A stretch of DNA of 64,000 nucleotides from Ralstonia sp. SET104. GTDB lineage: Bacteria; Pseudomonadota; Gammaproteobacteria; Burkholderiales; Burkholderiaceae. How positions within the stretch are numbered: position 1 is the stretch's first letter; every line of letters begins with the position of its first letter. The notes under the pieces are model-generated. The model was given only the letters and a program-made list of their open reading frames with translations. It searched no databases and was not told where the DNA came from. The stretch covers positions 226,063 to 290,062 of the forward strand of contig NZ_BHVX01000006.1 of the NCBI RefSeq assembly GCF_003851545.1. The letters run 5' to 3'. Below, piece after piece: positions 43,798 through 52,793 of this stretch. The position numbers were made by a program, and so were the translations under genes.

Positions 43798-44141
43798 TAG
43801 CCAGGTATCGCCGAGCAGGCGCGCAGTGCGGTAGTGCCTTGGGAGCCTACCGCACGAAACCTGTATCCCCACCGCTGCAACGGCCATGAGGCAATGCGGG
43901 CATGGCTCTCCTTGCATGAACCGCCTACCGCCAGGCGTGCCGCAGGGAGGTGAGGCGGCTGATTATGTGAGTGATCATCAAATGGGCGCGACCGCTATCT
44001 GATGAAACGCGGGCAGCCGGCCTCAGGAGCATGCCCGTGTCACTGCACTACTTGAGACGCAAACTTGCTCCAGTCGTTCGAGTGCGGGATCTCCGCAGCT
44101 AATCTTGATTGGAACACCGGCCATGGTGACGTTACTGTAAT
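43798..44141. other. Intergenic stretch with a possible weak terminator
   Basis: No gene is visible between the S8 protease and the recombinase palindrome. A 9-bp stem GTGCGGTAG / CTACCGCAC (43826-43834 and 43847-43855, 12-nt loop) lies 29 bp after the protease stop. It has no T-run, so it is at best a weak or Rho-assisted terminator. This is also where the left boundary of the accessory island probably falls. Confidence 0.45.
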
Positions 44142-44173
44142 GCTATTGCGATAAGTATGCTTATCGCAATAGC
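44142..44173. repeat. Perfect inverted repeat (14-bp arms) upstream of the recombinase
   Basis: GCTATTGCGATAAG and CTTATCGCAATAGC are exact reverse complements separated by TATG. The repeat ends 26 bp before the recombinase ATG (44200). Size, symmetry and position suit either a dimeric-repressor operator or a recombinase core site with the 4-bp centre as crossover. Confidence 0.9.
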
Positions 44174-44199
44174 TTCATTAAGGCACTAAACTGCCTTCC

Positions 44200-45900
44200 A
44201 TGAAAACGCGTCTGCTTCCCGTCGATCCGTCCATCGACACCCCGTCCGGTTTTCCGCACGCCGCCGAACTGGCGGCGCTGCGCGGCTGGCATGCCGGCTT
44301 GTCCACCCGCGAGGCTGTCGAGCGCTACCTGGGCGAGCGCCTGTCGCCGGGGCAGTCCTCGCGCGGCGTGCTCGGCCGCATCCGGCGCCAACTCGCGGCC
44401 TTTGCACGCCGACGCCAGCGCGACGATCTGGCCGCGCTGTTTGAGATGCCGGCGACCGGACGCGCCAAACAGGGCAGGGTGGCCGACCAGGCGATCGAGT
44501 TGCTCCGCACGCTGCCATTGCCAGAACCAGCCATCAGCGATGACGTGGCGCTATGGCTGAATGCGAGCACCGCCGCCGTGCTGCGGGCCGCTGGCATCGA
44601 TACCTTGGCGGATCTGACTGTCCGCGTGCCGCGCCGGCGCCGGTGGTGGACGGTCATTCCCGGGTTGGGGCAGGCTAGTGCACGGCGTATCGAGGCGTTC
44701 TTTGCCGAACACCCGCAATTGACCGAGCGTGCCCGGGCACTGATCGCTGAGCAGGTCCGTGGCGTGGTGGTGCCGTGGGAGCAAATACGCCTGCCAAACG
44801 AAGTTGACGGCTCACAGGGGCAATTCCGTGCGCCGCGCGAGACTTGCGTGCTCACTGCCGATAACGACTACGAGGCCGTTCAGGCATGGCTTTCCCTGCA
44901 CGAATCGCCCGCCACCCAGCGGGCGTACCGCAAGGAGGCGGAGCGGCTGATCTTGTGGGCGATTGTCGAGCGCGGTCGGGCGCTTTCCTCACTGACTACC
45001 GAGGATGCGATTGCCTACCGGGGCTTCTTGCGCCGGCCGACACCGCGCGAGCGCTGGATCGGTCCGGCGCGCCCACGCACCTCCATCGAATGGCGACCGT
45101 TCACGGACGGGCTCTCGGCGCGCTCGATTGCCTATGCCTTGTCGGTGCTGGGCGCCATGTTCCGCTGGCTAATTCAGCAGCGCTACGTGCTGGCCAACCC
45201 GTTCGCGGGCGTCAAGGTGCGCGGCGGCGGACGGACTGCCGCCTTGGATGCCTCGCGCGCCTTTACGGAGGGCGAATGGGCGCTGGCCCGCACCATTGCC
45301 GATGGCCTGGAGTGGTCGTATGGCTGGGAGGCGCCGGCCGCGCAGCGGCTGCGCTTTGTGCTGGATTTCGGGTATGCGACCGGTCTGCGCGCGAGCGAAC
45401 TCGTTTCTGCGAAGCTCGGTGATATCGAAATCGACCGGCATGGTGATCACTGGCTGAATTTGATAGGGAAGGGCAGTCGCGCCGGCAAAGTCGCGCTGCC
45501 GCCGCTGGCGCGTACCGCGCTCGATCGCTACCTGGTAGAGCGCGGGCTGCCAGTCACGCGAGCACGGTGGAATCCGAAGATGCCGCTGATTGGTGGGTTG
45601 GGATTAGATCCTGACGGCGGGATTACCGGAACCCGGCTGTGGAGTCTGGTAAGGCGCTTTTTTGAGACGGCTGCTGACACCATCGAGAACGACCATGCGG
45701 TGTTAGCCGAGAAGCTGCGCAAAGCGAGTTCGCACTGGATGCGACATACGCACGCCACCCACGCCCTCGCGCGCGGCGCGGAACTGACCACTGTGCGCGA
45801 CAATCTGCGCCACGCCTCGGTCTCGACCACGTCAATCTATCTGCACGGCGACGACGTGAAGCGGGCCAGGCAAATCGGTACCGCTTTTCGTCGCCATTAG
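44200..45900 (+). CDS. Tyrosine recombinase / integrase
   Basis: The product has 566 aa. The C-terminal catalytic domain carries Arg397 (YATGLRASELV), His512-x-x-Arg515 (SHWMRHTHATH), a following LRHASVS histidine and nucleophile Tyr547 (STTSIYLHGD). A SAM-like core-binding domain precedes it (about 225-330, AVQAWLSLHESPATQRAYRKEAE). The first ~220 residues are an extra domain with helix-hairpin-helix character (RVPRRRRWWTVIPGLGQASARRIEAFF). This long type occurs in beta-proteobacterial islands and plasmids. It borders the accessory genes to the right and may have mobilised them. No flanking tRNA is present. Confidence 0.9.
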   Translation: MKTRLLPVDPSIDTPSGFPHAAELAALRGWHAGLSTREAVERYLGERLSPGQSSRGVLGRIRRQLAAFARRRQRDDLAALFEMPATGRAKQGRVADQAIELLRTLPLPEPAISDDVALWLNASTAAVLRAAGIDTLADLTVRVPRRRRWWTVIPGLGQASARRIEAFFAEHPQLTERARALIAEQVRGVVVPWEQIRLPNEVDGSQGQFRAPRETCVLTADNDYEAVQAWLSLHESPATQRAYRKEAERLILWAIVERGRALSSLTTEDAIAYRGFLRRPTPRERWIGPARPRTSIEWRPFTDGLSARSIAYALSVLGAMFRWLIQQRYVLANPFAGVKVRGGGRTAALDASRAFTEGEWALARTIADGLEWSYGWEAPAAQRLRFVLDFGYATGLRASELVSAKLGDIEIDRHGDHWLNLIGKGSRAGKVALPPLARTALDRYLVERGLPVTRARWNPKMPLIGGLGLDPDGGITGTRLWSLVRRFFETAADTIENDHAVLAEKLRKASSHWMRHTHATHALARGAELTTVRDNLRHASVSTTSIYLHGDDVKRARQIGTAFRRH

Positions 45901-46077
45901 CGGTATCTCATCTGGCTCGGGGAGTCCAAATGGTGGCTGCCTCCCTGAGAATGCACGGGGAATAAGTACATCCAAACTGGTGGCGAAATATTACCATACC
46001 AAAGTTGGGGAAGGAGCGGCGCCGTACATTTTTTAGCGCTCTGTCGAGTAATATGTGCGAAATGCGTTAGCGAGACG

Positions 46078-48429
46078 ATGATGGAAAATCCCGTGGGGCC
46101 TCAACAAGCCTTCGTTGCATACTCATCCCGCGATGCCCGTTTAGCGCAACTCATTGCTCTAGGTGTTGCCAAGGCCAATCGCAAGGTCGGAAAGCGTATC
46201 CAGTACACTCCGTGGGAGTTCAACGATATCGCCGGCAATCCCCTCATTTCCCCCATTTTGGAGGGGATCGACGCCTCGAAGTATGTTGTTGCCGATATCA
46301 CATACCTGAACCCCAATGTCGTCTATGAGGTAGGTTATACGATCGGTCGTTCGCGGCGTTGCTATCTCGTACGACACGCAACTACGGAAGGGGATCAGAA
46401 GATTGCTCGCGAAGCGGGGATTTTCGATACCCTCGGTTATGACACCTATGTGGACGACGAGGCCCTAGGAAACTCGTTGTCGGCCTATGTAGATCCTAAC
46501 CCACTCCCGCTCCCAGCTTCACTCGATCGCCTCGCCCCAGTGTACGTTGTCGAGCCACCCGCAAAAGGTGGTATTGCTACCCTGATGACGTCACGCTTGA
46601 AAAAAGCAAGATACAAATACAGAAGCTTCAATCCTGCCGAGGACGCACGATTGTCTGCGACCGATGCGATTCGGCAAGTCGGCGCCTCAGCCGGTGTTCT
46701 CCTATCCCTGCTGGACGGCGATCAAGACACGAACATCGTTCACGATATTCGAACATTGTTTGTTGCTGGACTTGCACACGGGATGGACAAGCCAACATTG
46801 ATCCTCACACACGCCAATGCGAAGGTTCCATTGGATGTGCGTGATGCAGTCAAAACGTACTCGCGTGCGGAAGATATCGTTCAGCACATTGCGACATTTT
46901 CGCTTGAGATCACCGATTATCTGCAGCACGGTGATCCGACACCGCTGAAGAACCTAACGCAACTACAGTCCCTTCAGATTGGCGATCCGACCGCCGAGAA
47001 CGAGATGACTACACTGGGAAGTTATTTCCTGGCGACCGATCAATTCAGCAAAGCTCTAAGAGGCGAAGTTAATCTCGTGGTCGGCCGTAAAGGGGCCGGA
47101 AAGACCGCATTGTTTATTCAAGCTAGAGACAAGATTCGCTCCGATAAGCGCAATGTCGTTTTGGATTTGAAACCGGAGGGCTATCAACTTCTAAAACTGA
47201 AGGAAGATATTCTTTCACACTTGACGCAGGGCGCCAGCCACCATTTGGTTACCGCGTTCTGGGAGTACCTCATCCTCCTTGAGATCACTTACAAATTGCT
47301 GGAGAAAGATCAGGCTACGCACAAATTTAACCATGAGATTCGAGACTTATACCTCGAACTTGAGCGCACGTATCGGACGGAGGGGTATTCGGTCGAGGGG
47401 GACTTCTCCGAGCGTCTTCTGACGCTGTCGCAGCGGATTGCGCAGGACTACGTCCAACGATATGGGGCTGCGGATGGCACCAAGCTCTCGACAGACCAAG
47501 TCACTCAGCTTGTCTATTCGCACGACGTTAAGACGCTGCGTTCGCAGGTTAGCGCCTATTTGGAACACAAGCAAGGCATATGGGTTCTCTTTGACAACCT
47601 TGACAAGGGGTGGAGCACACAAGGCGTCGACGTGGTTGACGCGATGGTCTTGCGCTGCTTGATTGATGCGGGCCGCAAAGTCGAACGCGACATGCGCAAG
47701 GCAGGACATACAGTTCACTGTATCGTGTTTATCCGAAATGATGTCTATGAGCATTTGATGCGACAGAGTGCTGACTATGGGAAGGAGATGCGAGCAACGC
47801 TAGACTGGACAGACGCGGACATGCTCAGAGAGCTTCTCAGACTAAGGCTGGTCGCCTCGCTGCCAGAGGAGTCAAGTGAGCTTACGTTTGATCAGATTTG
47901 GCCAAAGCTATGTGTCTCACATTACAAGGGAGAGGAAACGTCCTCATACATCATTGAGCGATCACTGATGCGGCCGAGAAACATCATCAAGATCTTTGCT
48001 CATTCAAAGGGCTTTGCCGCCAATCTCTCGCATTCCAAGATCGACGAAACGGATTTGGAGAAGGGTGTGCGTGCCTATTCGCAGGACTTGCTAGTCGAAC
48101 TCGATCATGAGCTAACCGATGTTTTTCCTGCGGCCAAAGATTTGCTGTATCAATTCATCGACGCACCATCACTGATGGCGCGACATGCGCTTGAGACATT
48201 GATTCGGAGTGCGGGAATTGACGAGGTGGATGTCGATAAAGTTATCGACTTTCTTCTCTACTATGGAATTCTGGGTGTCCGACTGCAGGACGAACAGGTT
48301 CACTATATTTATCATGTGAACTATGACCTCAAAGTGCTTCAGGTGCGAGCCTCGCGGGCGATTAATGATGGTGTCTATGTCATGAACCCGGCATTTAGGC
48401 CCGCTCTCGGCATCAGTGAGTCAGAGTAA
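46078..48429 (+). CDS. Double TIR/deoxyribosyltransferase-like domains fused to a Sll1717-type P-loop ATPase (putative defence protein)
   Basis: The product has 783 aa. Residues ~10-140 form a TIR-like/nucleoside-deoxyribosyltransferase-like domain: FVAYSSRDARLA at the start and ITYLNPNVVYEVGYTIGRSRR with Glu84 in the catalytic position. Residues ~155-275 look like a second copy (VYVVEPPAKGG, then LLSLLDGDQDTNIVHDIRTLFVAGLAHG). A P-loop ATPase follows: LVVGRKGAGKTAL with Lys342, IWVLFDNLDKGW as Walker B, and the family motif LMRPRNIIKIFAHS. This sensor-ATPase plus nucleotide-processing layout is typical of NAD-depleting or nucleotide-signalling phage defence. The ATG pair at 46078/46081 leaves the start uncertain by one codon. 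Composition is less GC-rich than the core genes. Confidence 0.8.
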   Translation: MMENPVGPQQAFVAYSSRDARLAQLIALGVAKANRKVGKRIQYTPWEFNDIAGNPLISPILEGIDASKYVVADITYLNPNVVYEVGYTIGRSRRCYLVRHATTEGDQKIAREAGIFDTLGYDTYVDDEALGNSLSAYVDPNPLPLPASLDRLAPVYVVEPPAKGGIATLMTSRLKKARYKYRSFNPAEDARLSATDAIRQVGASAGVLLSLLDGDQDTNIVHDIRTLFVAGLAHGMDKPTLILTHANAKVPLDVRDAVKTYSRAEDIVQHIATFSLEITDYLQHGDPTPLKNLTQLQSLQIGDPTAENEMTTLGSYFLATDQFSKALRGEVNLVVGRKGAGKTALFIQARDKIRSDKRNVVLDLKPEGYQLLKLKEDILSHLTQGASHHLVTAFWEYLILLEITYKLLEKDQATHKFNHEIRDLYLELERTYRTEGYSVEGDFSERLLTLSQRIAQDYVQRYGAADGTKLSTDQVTQLVYSHDVKTLRSQVSAYLEHKQGIWVLFDNLDKGWSTQGVDVVDAMVLRCLIDAGRKVERDMRKAGHTVHCIVFIRNDVYEHLMRQSADYGKEMRATLDWTDADMLRELLRLRLVASLPEESSELTFDQIWPKLCVSHYKGEETSSYIIERSLMRPRNIIKIFAHSKGFAANLSHSKIDETDLEKGVRAYSQDLLVELDHELTDVFPAAKDLLYQFIDAPSLMARHALETLIRSAGIDEVDVDKVIDFLLYYGILGVRLQDEQVHYIYHVNYDLKVLQVRASRAINDGVYVMNPAFRPALGISESE

Positions 48430-48628
48430 TTTTCGAGATAGTTCGAAAGATTTTGCTTTGTTGTGATGAGCTCTGACGTCGGCGCCGACAGTTTGGTACG
48501 GATCGAGGTTGGGAAAGACGCGAAGGCGTTCGCGACAAACGCCGTGACGCGGGGAAAGATGTCCAAGACATTGACAGGTTTTTCCTGACCAAGGGTGACT
48601 TTGAAAAAGTGGAGTTTTATTAGGGGCT

Positions 48629-49117
48629 ATGGAGGATGGGAGTGTGTTAATAGGATTCTTATTGGGCGTGCTCGGTGGGCTTATCGCCAACTATTTGTCG
48701 CCACCGTTTGCCAAGATCGTGTCTCAATCGCTTGGTTTCTTAGTAAATCTTGTGAATCCGGAGCGCTTTGATCTTGCGGGCGTATGGCAACAAACGTTTG
48801 ATGAACCTGATCCCGCCAAGCCGTCGGTCCGCCGCACTGAGACCGAGCGAGTCCAGCTAAGCCACATCGGGTCCGTGTTGACCGGAGTAGGTAAGACCAC
48901 GGTACAGCCGCGAGACTTTAGCTGCGACCTCCGCGTGTCCCACAGTATGGTTTTTGGTGCGTATAAGAAAGTCGGCCGCCAGGGGAGCTTGACCGGACAA
49001 GGAATGGTTCAATTGATAGTCAATGCAAGCCGCACTGAGATGATCGGATGTGCAACTTGGTACGACCAGGATACCGACAAGATCGAGTCTGCATCCGTCA
49101 AATGGCTTCGCGTTTGA
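48629..49117 (+). CDS. Small membrane protein with beta-rich C-terminal domain (possible Cap15-like effector)
   Basis: The product has 162 aa. One long hydrophobic segment at the N-terminus (SVLIGFLLGVLGGLIANYL) is followed by an amphipathic helix (FAKIVSQSLGFLVNLV). From about residue 50, alternating beta-strands begin with FDLAGVWQQTFDEP and continue to GCATWYDQDTDKIESASVKW, like a minimal barrel. CBASS effector Cap15 has the same plan (N-terminal membrane helices plus an eight-stranded barrel). The resemblance is architectural only; no sequence match is claimed. It lies 199 bp after the TIR-like ATPase gene on the same strand, suggesting a sensor-effector pair. Confidence 0.6.
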   Translation: MEDGSVLIGFLLGVLGGLIANYLSPPFAKIVSQSLGFLVNLVNPERFDLAGVWQQTFDEPDPAKPSVRRTETERVQLSHIGSVLTGVGKTTVQPRDFSCDLRVSHSMVFGAYKKVGRQGSLTGQGMVQLIVNASRTEMIGCATWYDQDTDKIESASVKWLRV

Positions 49118-49184
49118 CGGAGATTTTCGTCGCTAGGATGCATCGGCTTAGCCAACACTGACTGAGATTCTCGATCCTTGTACC

Positions 49185-49859
49185 ATGACCCTAAAGCAGG
49201 AATTCCAGCGTCTCATCAACGCGGGCTCTGTTGCCACGATGGCGCAATTGCGCTCCTTCGTGACAGAGCGGGGCCTGATTGTCACGAAGCACAGCGAGGA
49301 TTCTGTTACGGTCGTGATGAGAGGGCACCGTAGGTTCAGGCTGTTTCCCGCCAATCACTACAAAGCCGGCAGAGCGGGGGTACTGACTGATTCGGGGATC
49401 GTCTTCGATTTCTGGATTTATGCGCTCGTAGCGCAGGGCTCAGTTGAAGCCGCTTGCTATATTGGGCAGACGCGAAGTGTTGCCAGGCGAATGCGTGAAC
49501 ACTGGACTCGACGCACCGGCGAACGCTGCTCCGGGCCGTTGCTTCACTGGGCTACAGAGCGAGGGCTGACCGTTCACGTAGTCCTTCTGCAGGCACTCTC
49601 AGTTATCCAGAGTGAGGCCGATCGTGCAGAGGCCGAGTGGCTCGCATGTGCCACCGCAGCGGGGTATGACGTCCCAGGTGTCGAAATATGGGCACCGGCG
49701 CATCAACGATCTCGCCCAGGCCTGACATGGCCGTCAGCCGCAGTGCGGCGCAACTGCCGGCCGCTGGAGGAGGTTATTGCGGGGACCTCTCAAATTGTCC
49801 GACTCGAGAAGAGATCAACGCTAGTTGACCATCCTCCCGAAGAGTTCAACCTAGTGTGA
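49185..49859 (+). CDS. GIY-YIG nuclease domain protein
   Basis: The product has 224 aa. The GIY-like strand is WIYALVAQGSVEAACYIGQT (residues 78-96), with Tyr79 and Tyr92-Ile-Gly94, followed by ARRMREHW carrying the conserved Arg and His. A downstream RAEAEWLACA supplies the catalytic-type Glu near residue 150. The first ~65 residues (QLRSFVTERGLIVTKHSEDSV, then RLFP) form a small basic domain that may bind DNA. It is 67 bp after the membrane protein gene. It could be part of a defence module or a homing/restriction nuclease. The start ATG at 49185 lacks a strong ribosome site. Confidence 0.75.
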   Translation: MTLKQEFQRLINAGSVATMAQLRSFVTERGLIVTKHSEDSVTVVMRGHRRFRLFPANHYKAGRAGVLTDSGIVFDFWIYALVAQGSVEAACYIGQTRSVARRMREHWTRRTGERCSGPLLHWATERGLTVHVVLLQALSVIQSEADRAEAEWLACATAAGYDVPGVEIWAPAHQRSRPGLTWPSAAVRRNCRPLEEVIAGTSQIVRLEKRSTLVDHPPEEFNLV

Positions 49860-49897
49860 CGGGAAAGCGATGTGGGTTGAGCACCGCCGGGGGCTCT

Positions 49898-50122
49898 TCA
49901 ACTCGGCTTCATGCCTCGCAACGCCATCAACAATGCGATTTTGCTGCCGGTAAGCGGCGCGACATCTCCCTCGCGCCAGTCTGGCATCGTCACGTCTACA
50001 GGCTGGACACCGAGATCCCTGAGGCGTGAGCCAAGCACAACGGGATCGCTAGCCGTTAATTCGTTGCCATTCTCAAACGTAGCTTTGAGCATGTCTTCGT
50101 ATTGAGTCACAGAGACTTTCAT
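49898..50122 (-). CDS. Hypothetical 74-aa protein
   Basis: The product has 74 aa starting MKVSVTQYEDMLKATFENG. The ATG at 50122 is preceded by GGGAAAG. The composition is soluble and acidic at the N-terminus with a hydrophobic C-terminal helix (GSKIALLMALRGM). No domain is recognised. It is convergent with the GIY-YIG gene with 38 bp between the stops. Confidence 0.5.
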   Translation of the reverse strand: MKVSVTQYEDMLKATFENGNELTASDPVVLGSRLRDLGVQPVDVTMPDWREGDVAPLTGSKIALLMALRGMKPS

Positions 50123-50854
50123 AGAGACTTTCCCAGTAACAAGAATCGCAACGGATGGAGCTACCAGGCGATGTGCGCGTGCTAAGACTATCGCGCTGCA
50201 CTCAAGATCAGCGCAAGTGAAATAGAAAGCATACCGTCGAGTAACCTTGGTCGATGCGGAGCGTGCGTGACAACAAAGTGTGCGCGAGGAGCGAATAAAA
50301 TGCGGTTTGCGAGAAGGCGTGCACGGAATCGCAAAAGTGCTGGCTGCTCAACAAACTGCGAAATTCACGCCTTATCAGTGCACAGAATTACGTTGGAGCA
50401 CTTTGAGCTCAGGTGAGCGGCGGAGTGGTTTGACGCGATGACCTCATCGGCCAATGCATGGTTGCTTCTTTTGATGAAGAGCCGGCAGCAGGTGTCTCAC
50501 GTACGATAGCCGCGGCGGTAGCCGTAGAGTACATATCTGACGCCTTGAGTGACGACGAGCAGCGGTGATCGCAGTGCCAGTGCAGTAGGTCACTCGTACT
50601 TGGTCACGCGATTCTGCTCGAGCCACTGAAGCCGTCGGTCTACCGCAAGCGCTGGTGAAGCACTAGCGATCTATCTGGTCAAGCACGTTGGATAACCACA
50701 AGTGGTTCAGCGCAAACAGAAAGTCTATAAACAGGGCAAGAGATCATCAGCGCAAAAAGGGGGAGCAATCCAGGAAACCTTGCTGCGGCATCGTTTCAGT
50801 TCCGTGCAGTAAATTTTACATAACCTTAATTATGCGAGAAAAAGTGTTAGACCC
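50123..50854. other. Gene-poor region, right part of the accessory island
   Basis: About 730 bp without a supportable gene. Several short open frames exist but have no ribosome site and no recognisable product. It ends at the direct-repeat pair of a decayed insertion sequence (50855). Confidence 0.5.
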
Positions 50855-50894
50855 AAGTTGTAATGTCCGGTTATAGCCAAGTTCAAATGTCCGA
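50855..50894. repeat. Two direct repeats typical of an insertion-sequence end
   Basis: AAGTTGTAATGTCCGG (50855-50870) and AAGTTCAAATGTCCGA (50879-50894) share 13 of 16 bases, with starts 24 bp apart. Tandem transposase-binding sites like this mark IS termini. The adjoining transposase 3' fragment at 50922-51023 fits this reading. Confidence 0.65.
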
Positions 50895-50921
50895 GTCATT
50901 GGGCGTAGTCTAGGCGGCTGC

Positions 50922-51023
50922 TTAGCCTTGCTTCTGGTCCGAGCGATGCCCTCCGGTGGCATGAGGCCACGCCACCGCTTGGCCTTCTACGATTGAGCGC
51001 AGCCAGTTGCGCTTCCAGCCACG
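50922..51023 (-). pseudogene. 3' fragment of a transposase gene
   Basis: The minus strand encodes RGWKRNWLRSIVEGQAVAWP and a short charged tail ending in TAA at 50922-50924. An in-frame stop lies upstream of it at about 51041, so no full gene exists. Its stop is 28 bp from the IS-like direct repeats, as expected for the C-terminal end of a transposase close to the IS terminus. The rest of the element is missing to the right. The family cannot be named from this piece. Confidence 0.4.
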
Positions 51024-51118
51024 AATCAATGAATATCAACGAAAATAGCGGCTGCCCCGGCGGCAGCGCAGTCTAGCGTTGCCACGCGGGGATCGACACA
51101 TCTCAATCGGAGAACGCC

Positions 51119-51778
51119 ATGCGCGACATCATTGACGGTTTCCTGCGCTTTCAGCGCGACATCTATCCACAGCGGATGGACCTATTCAAGCAGCTTGCAA
51201 CGTCACAGAGCCCCAAGGCATTGTTCGTGACATGCTCGGACAGTCGCGTCGTGCCGGAGCTGCTGACACAACGCGAACCGGGTGAGCTGTTCGTGATCCG
51301 CAACGCCGGCAACATCGTGCCATCGTACGGCCCCGAGCCAGGCGGAGTTTCAGCCACGGTCGAGTACGCAGTCGCAGTGCTGGGTGTCCGCGACATCGTC
51401 ATCTGCGGCCATTCGGACTGTGGCGCCATGGGTGCCATTTCACGCTGTACGTGCCTTGATCATTTGCCAGCAGTGGCCAACTGGCTGAGGCATTCGGACG
51501 CCGCGAAGGCGATCAACTCCATGCATGAATTTGACTCGCCGCGCGCCAAATTGGACGGGCTCGTTCGTGAAAACGTGATCGCACAACTCGCAAACCTGCG
51601 CACCCATCCTTCGGTGGCGCTTGCGCTTGAGCAAGGTCGAATGACCCTGCACGGCTGGGTGTATGACATTGAAAACGGGAGCATCGATGCACTCGACGGT
51701 GAAACACGCCGCTTTGTGCCGCTGGCCGATTCGCCGACAACGGTAGCGGTCACATCTCGGAAGTTGAGGCAGGTGTAA
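51119..51778 (+). CDS. Beta-class carbonic anhydrase
   Basis: The product has 219 aa. Zinc ligands are in [14 protein letters not shown] (Cys38, with Asp40-Arg42 dyad) and [10 protein letters not shown] (His98, Cys101). [30 protein letters not shown] is the conserved core, and [15 protein letters not shown] the C-terminal strand. It interconverts CO2 and bicarbonate in the cytosol. The ATG at 51119 follows GGAGAACGCC. Its end overlaps the convergent epimerase by 29 bp. Confidence 0.93.
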   Translation: MRDIIDGFLRFQRDIYPQRMDLFKQLATSQSPKALFVTCSDSRVVPELLTQREPGELFVIRNAGNIVPSYGPEPGGVSATVEYAVAVLGVRDIVICGHSDCGAMGAISRCTCLDHLPAVANWLRHSDAAKAINSMHEFDSPRAKLDGLVRENVIAQLANLRTHPSVALALEQGRMTLHGWVYDIENGSIDALDGETRRFVPLADSPTTVAVTSRKLRQV

Positions 51779-52697
51779 TGGCATCGACCGGAGCGTTTGC
51801 TCCGGTCAGCAAATTTGCCAACGCGTCTTCCAAGCGCGAAAATCGAAACTGATAGCCGGCCTCCAAGGCGCGCCTGGGCTCAACATGCTGGCTTCCCAGC
51901 AACAAGATCGCCATTTCCCGGAGCGCCATGCGCAACGCCCATGCCGGAACTGAGAAGAGCATTGGGCGGTGAAGCTCCCGCGCAAGTGCCTGCGCAAATT
52001 CGCTATTGCACACGACATGGGGTGCGCACGCATTGAACACCCCTTCGCAGTCTTCGTGCTGCAACAGAAATTCGATCAGGCCAATCACGTCATCAAGATG
52101 AACCCACGGCATCCATTGCCGTCCACTCCCTAGACGGCCGCCAAGCCCCATGCTGAACGGCATCCGCAGCTTGGGCAGCATACCGCCATTACGGGCCAGC
52201 ACCGGTGCTGTTCGCAGCAGGGCCACTCGGATGCCGAGCTGCTCGGCACGCTTTGCCTGTTCCTCCCACGCAACGCAAAGTCGACTACCAAAGTCCCCTT
52301 CGCCAGGGCGACTGCCCTCGTCGAGGCGCTCATTTCCGCGGTCTCCATACCAGCCGGTGGCGGAAGCTGAGAGCAACACGCGAGGACGCTGCACGCGTTC
52401 GCCGAGCCAATCCACGAGTCTGCAAGTCAGATCGACACGGCTGCGCCATAGGACATCGCGTCTGTGCGCGGTCCACGGGCGGTCGGCGATCGGGGCTCCC
52501 GCCAGATTCACCACTGCGTCCAGCGCAACTGAGTCGTCAAGCTCTTGCAGTGTGGCGATGCCGCGCGCGCCCGAGCACAACGTAGGCACCCTGTGCGGTG
52601 TACGGCTCCAGACAATGACGTCGTGGCCCTCGCCTTTCCAGCGGTGGCAAAGGACTCGCCCGATCAGGCCCGTGCCTCCAGTCAGCAAAATGCGCAA
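51750..52697 (-). CDS. TIGR01777-family NAD-dependent epimerase-like protein
   Basis: The product has 315 aa. It begins with a Rossmann motif [19 protein letters not shown], then [30 protein letters not shown] and [22 protein letters not shown], with [27 protein letters not shown]. These are the hallmark motifs of the YfcH/TIGR01777 group. Their substrate is unknown, and they are often linked to light or stress clusters. The best start is a TTG at 52697 after AGAGGAC. It lies downstream of the photolyase operon and could belong to it (97-bp gap). Confidence 0.85.
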   Translation of the reverse strand: MRILLTGGTGLIGRVLCHRWKGEGHDVIVWSRTPHRVPTLCSGARGIATLQELDDSVALDAVVNLAGAPIADRPWTAHRRDVLWRSRVDLTCRLVDWLGERVQRPRVLLSASATGWYGDRGNERLDEGSRPGEGDFGSRLCVAWEEQAKRAEQLGIRVALLRTAPVLARNGGMLPKLRMPFSMGLGGRLGSGRQWMPWVHLDDVIGLIEFLLQHEDCEGVFNACAPHVVCNSEFAQALARELHRPMLFSVPAWALRMALREMAILLLGSQHVEPRRALEAGYQFRFSRLEDALANLLTGANAPVDAITPASTSEM

Positions 52698-52793
52698 GAT
52701 GATTTGTCCTCTGAATGGTTGACCCAAAAATGCCACTGGACGCGCCGGACTGACTGGCCGCCAACGTTCCCTGCGAGCTGCCAAATGTGCCCT

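Noticed and set aside
43826..43855. Hairpin after the S8 protease as a standard Rho-independent terminator
   Set aside because: The stem is good, but the loop is 12 nt and no T-run follows. Recorded only as a possible weak signal.
50444..50626. Short frames in the 50.1-50.9 kb gap
   Set aside because: No ribosome sites, no motifs and basic, shuffled-looking composition.
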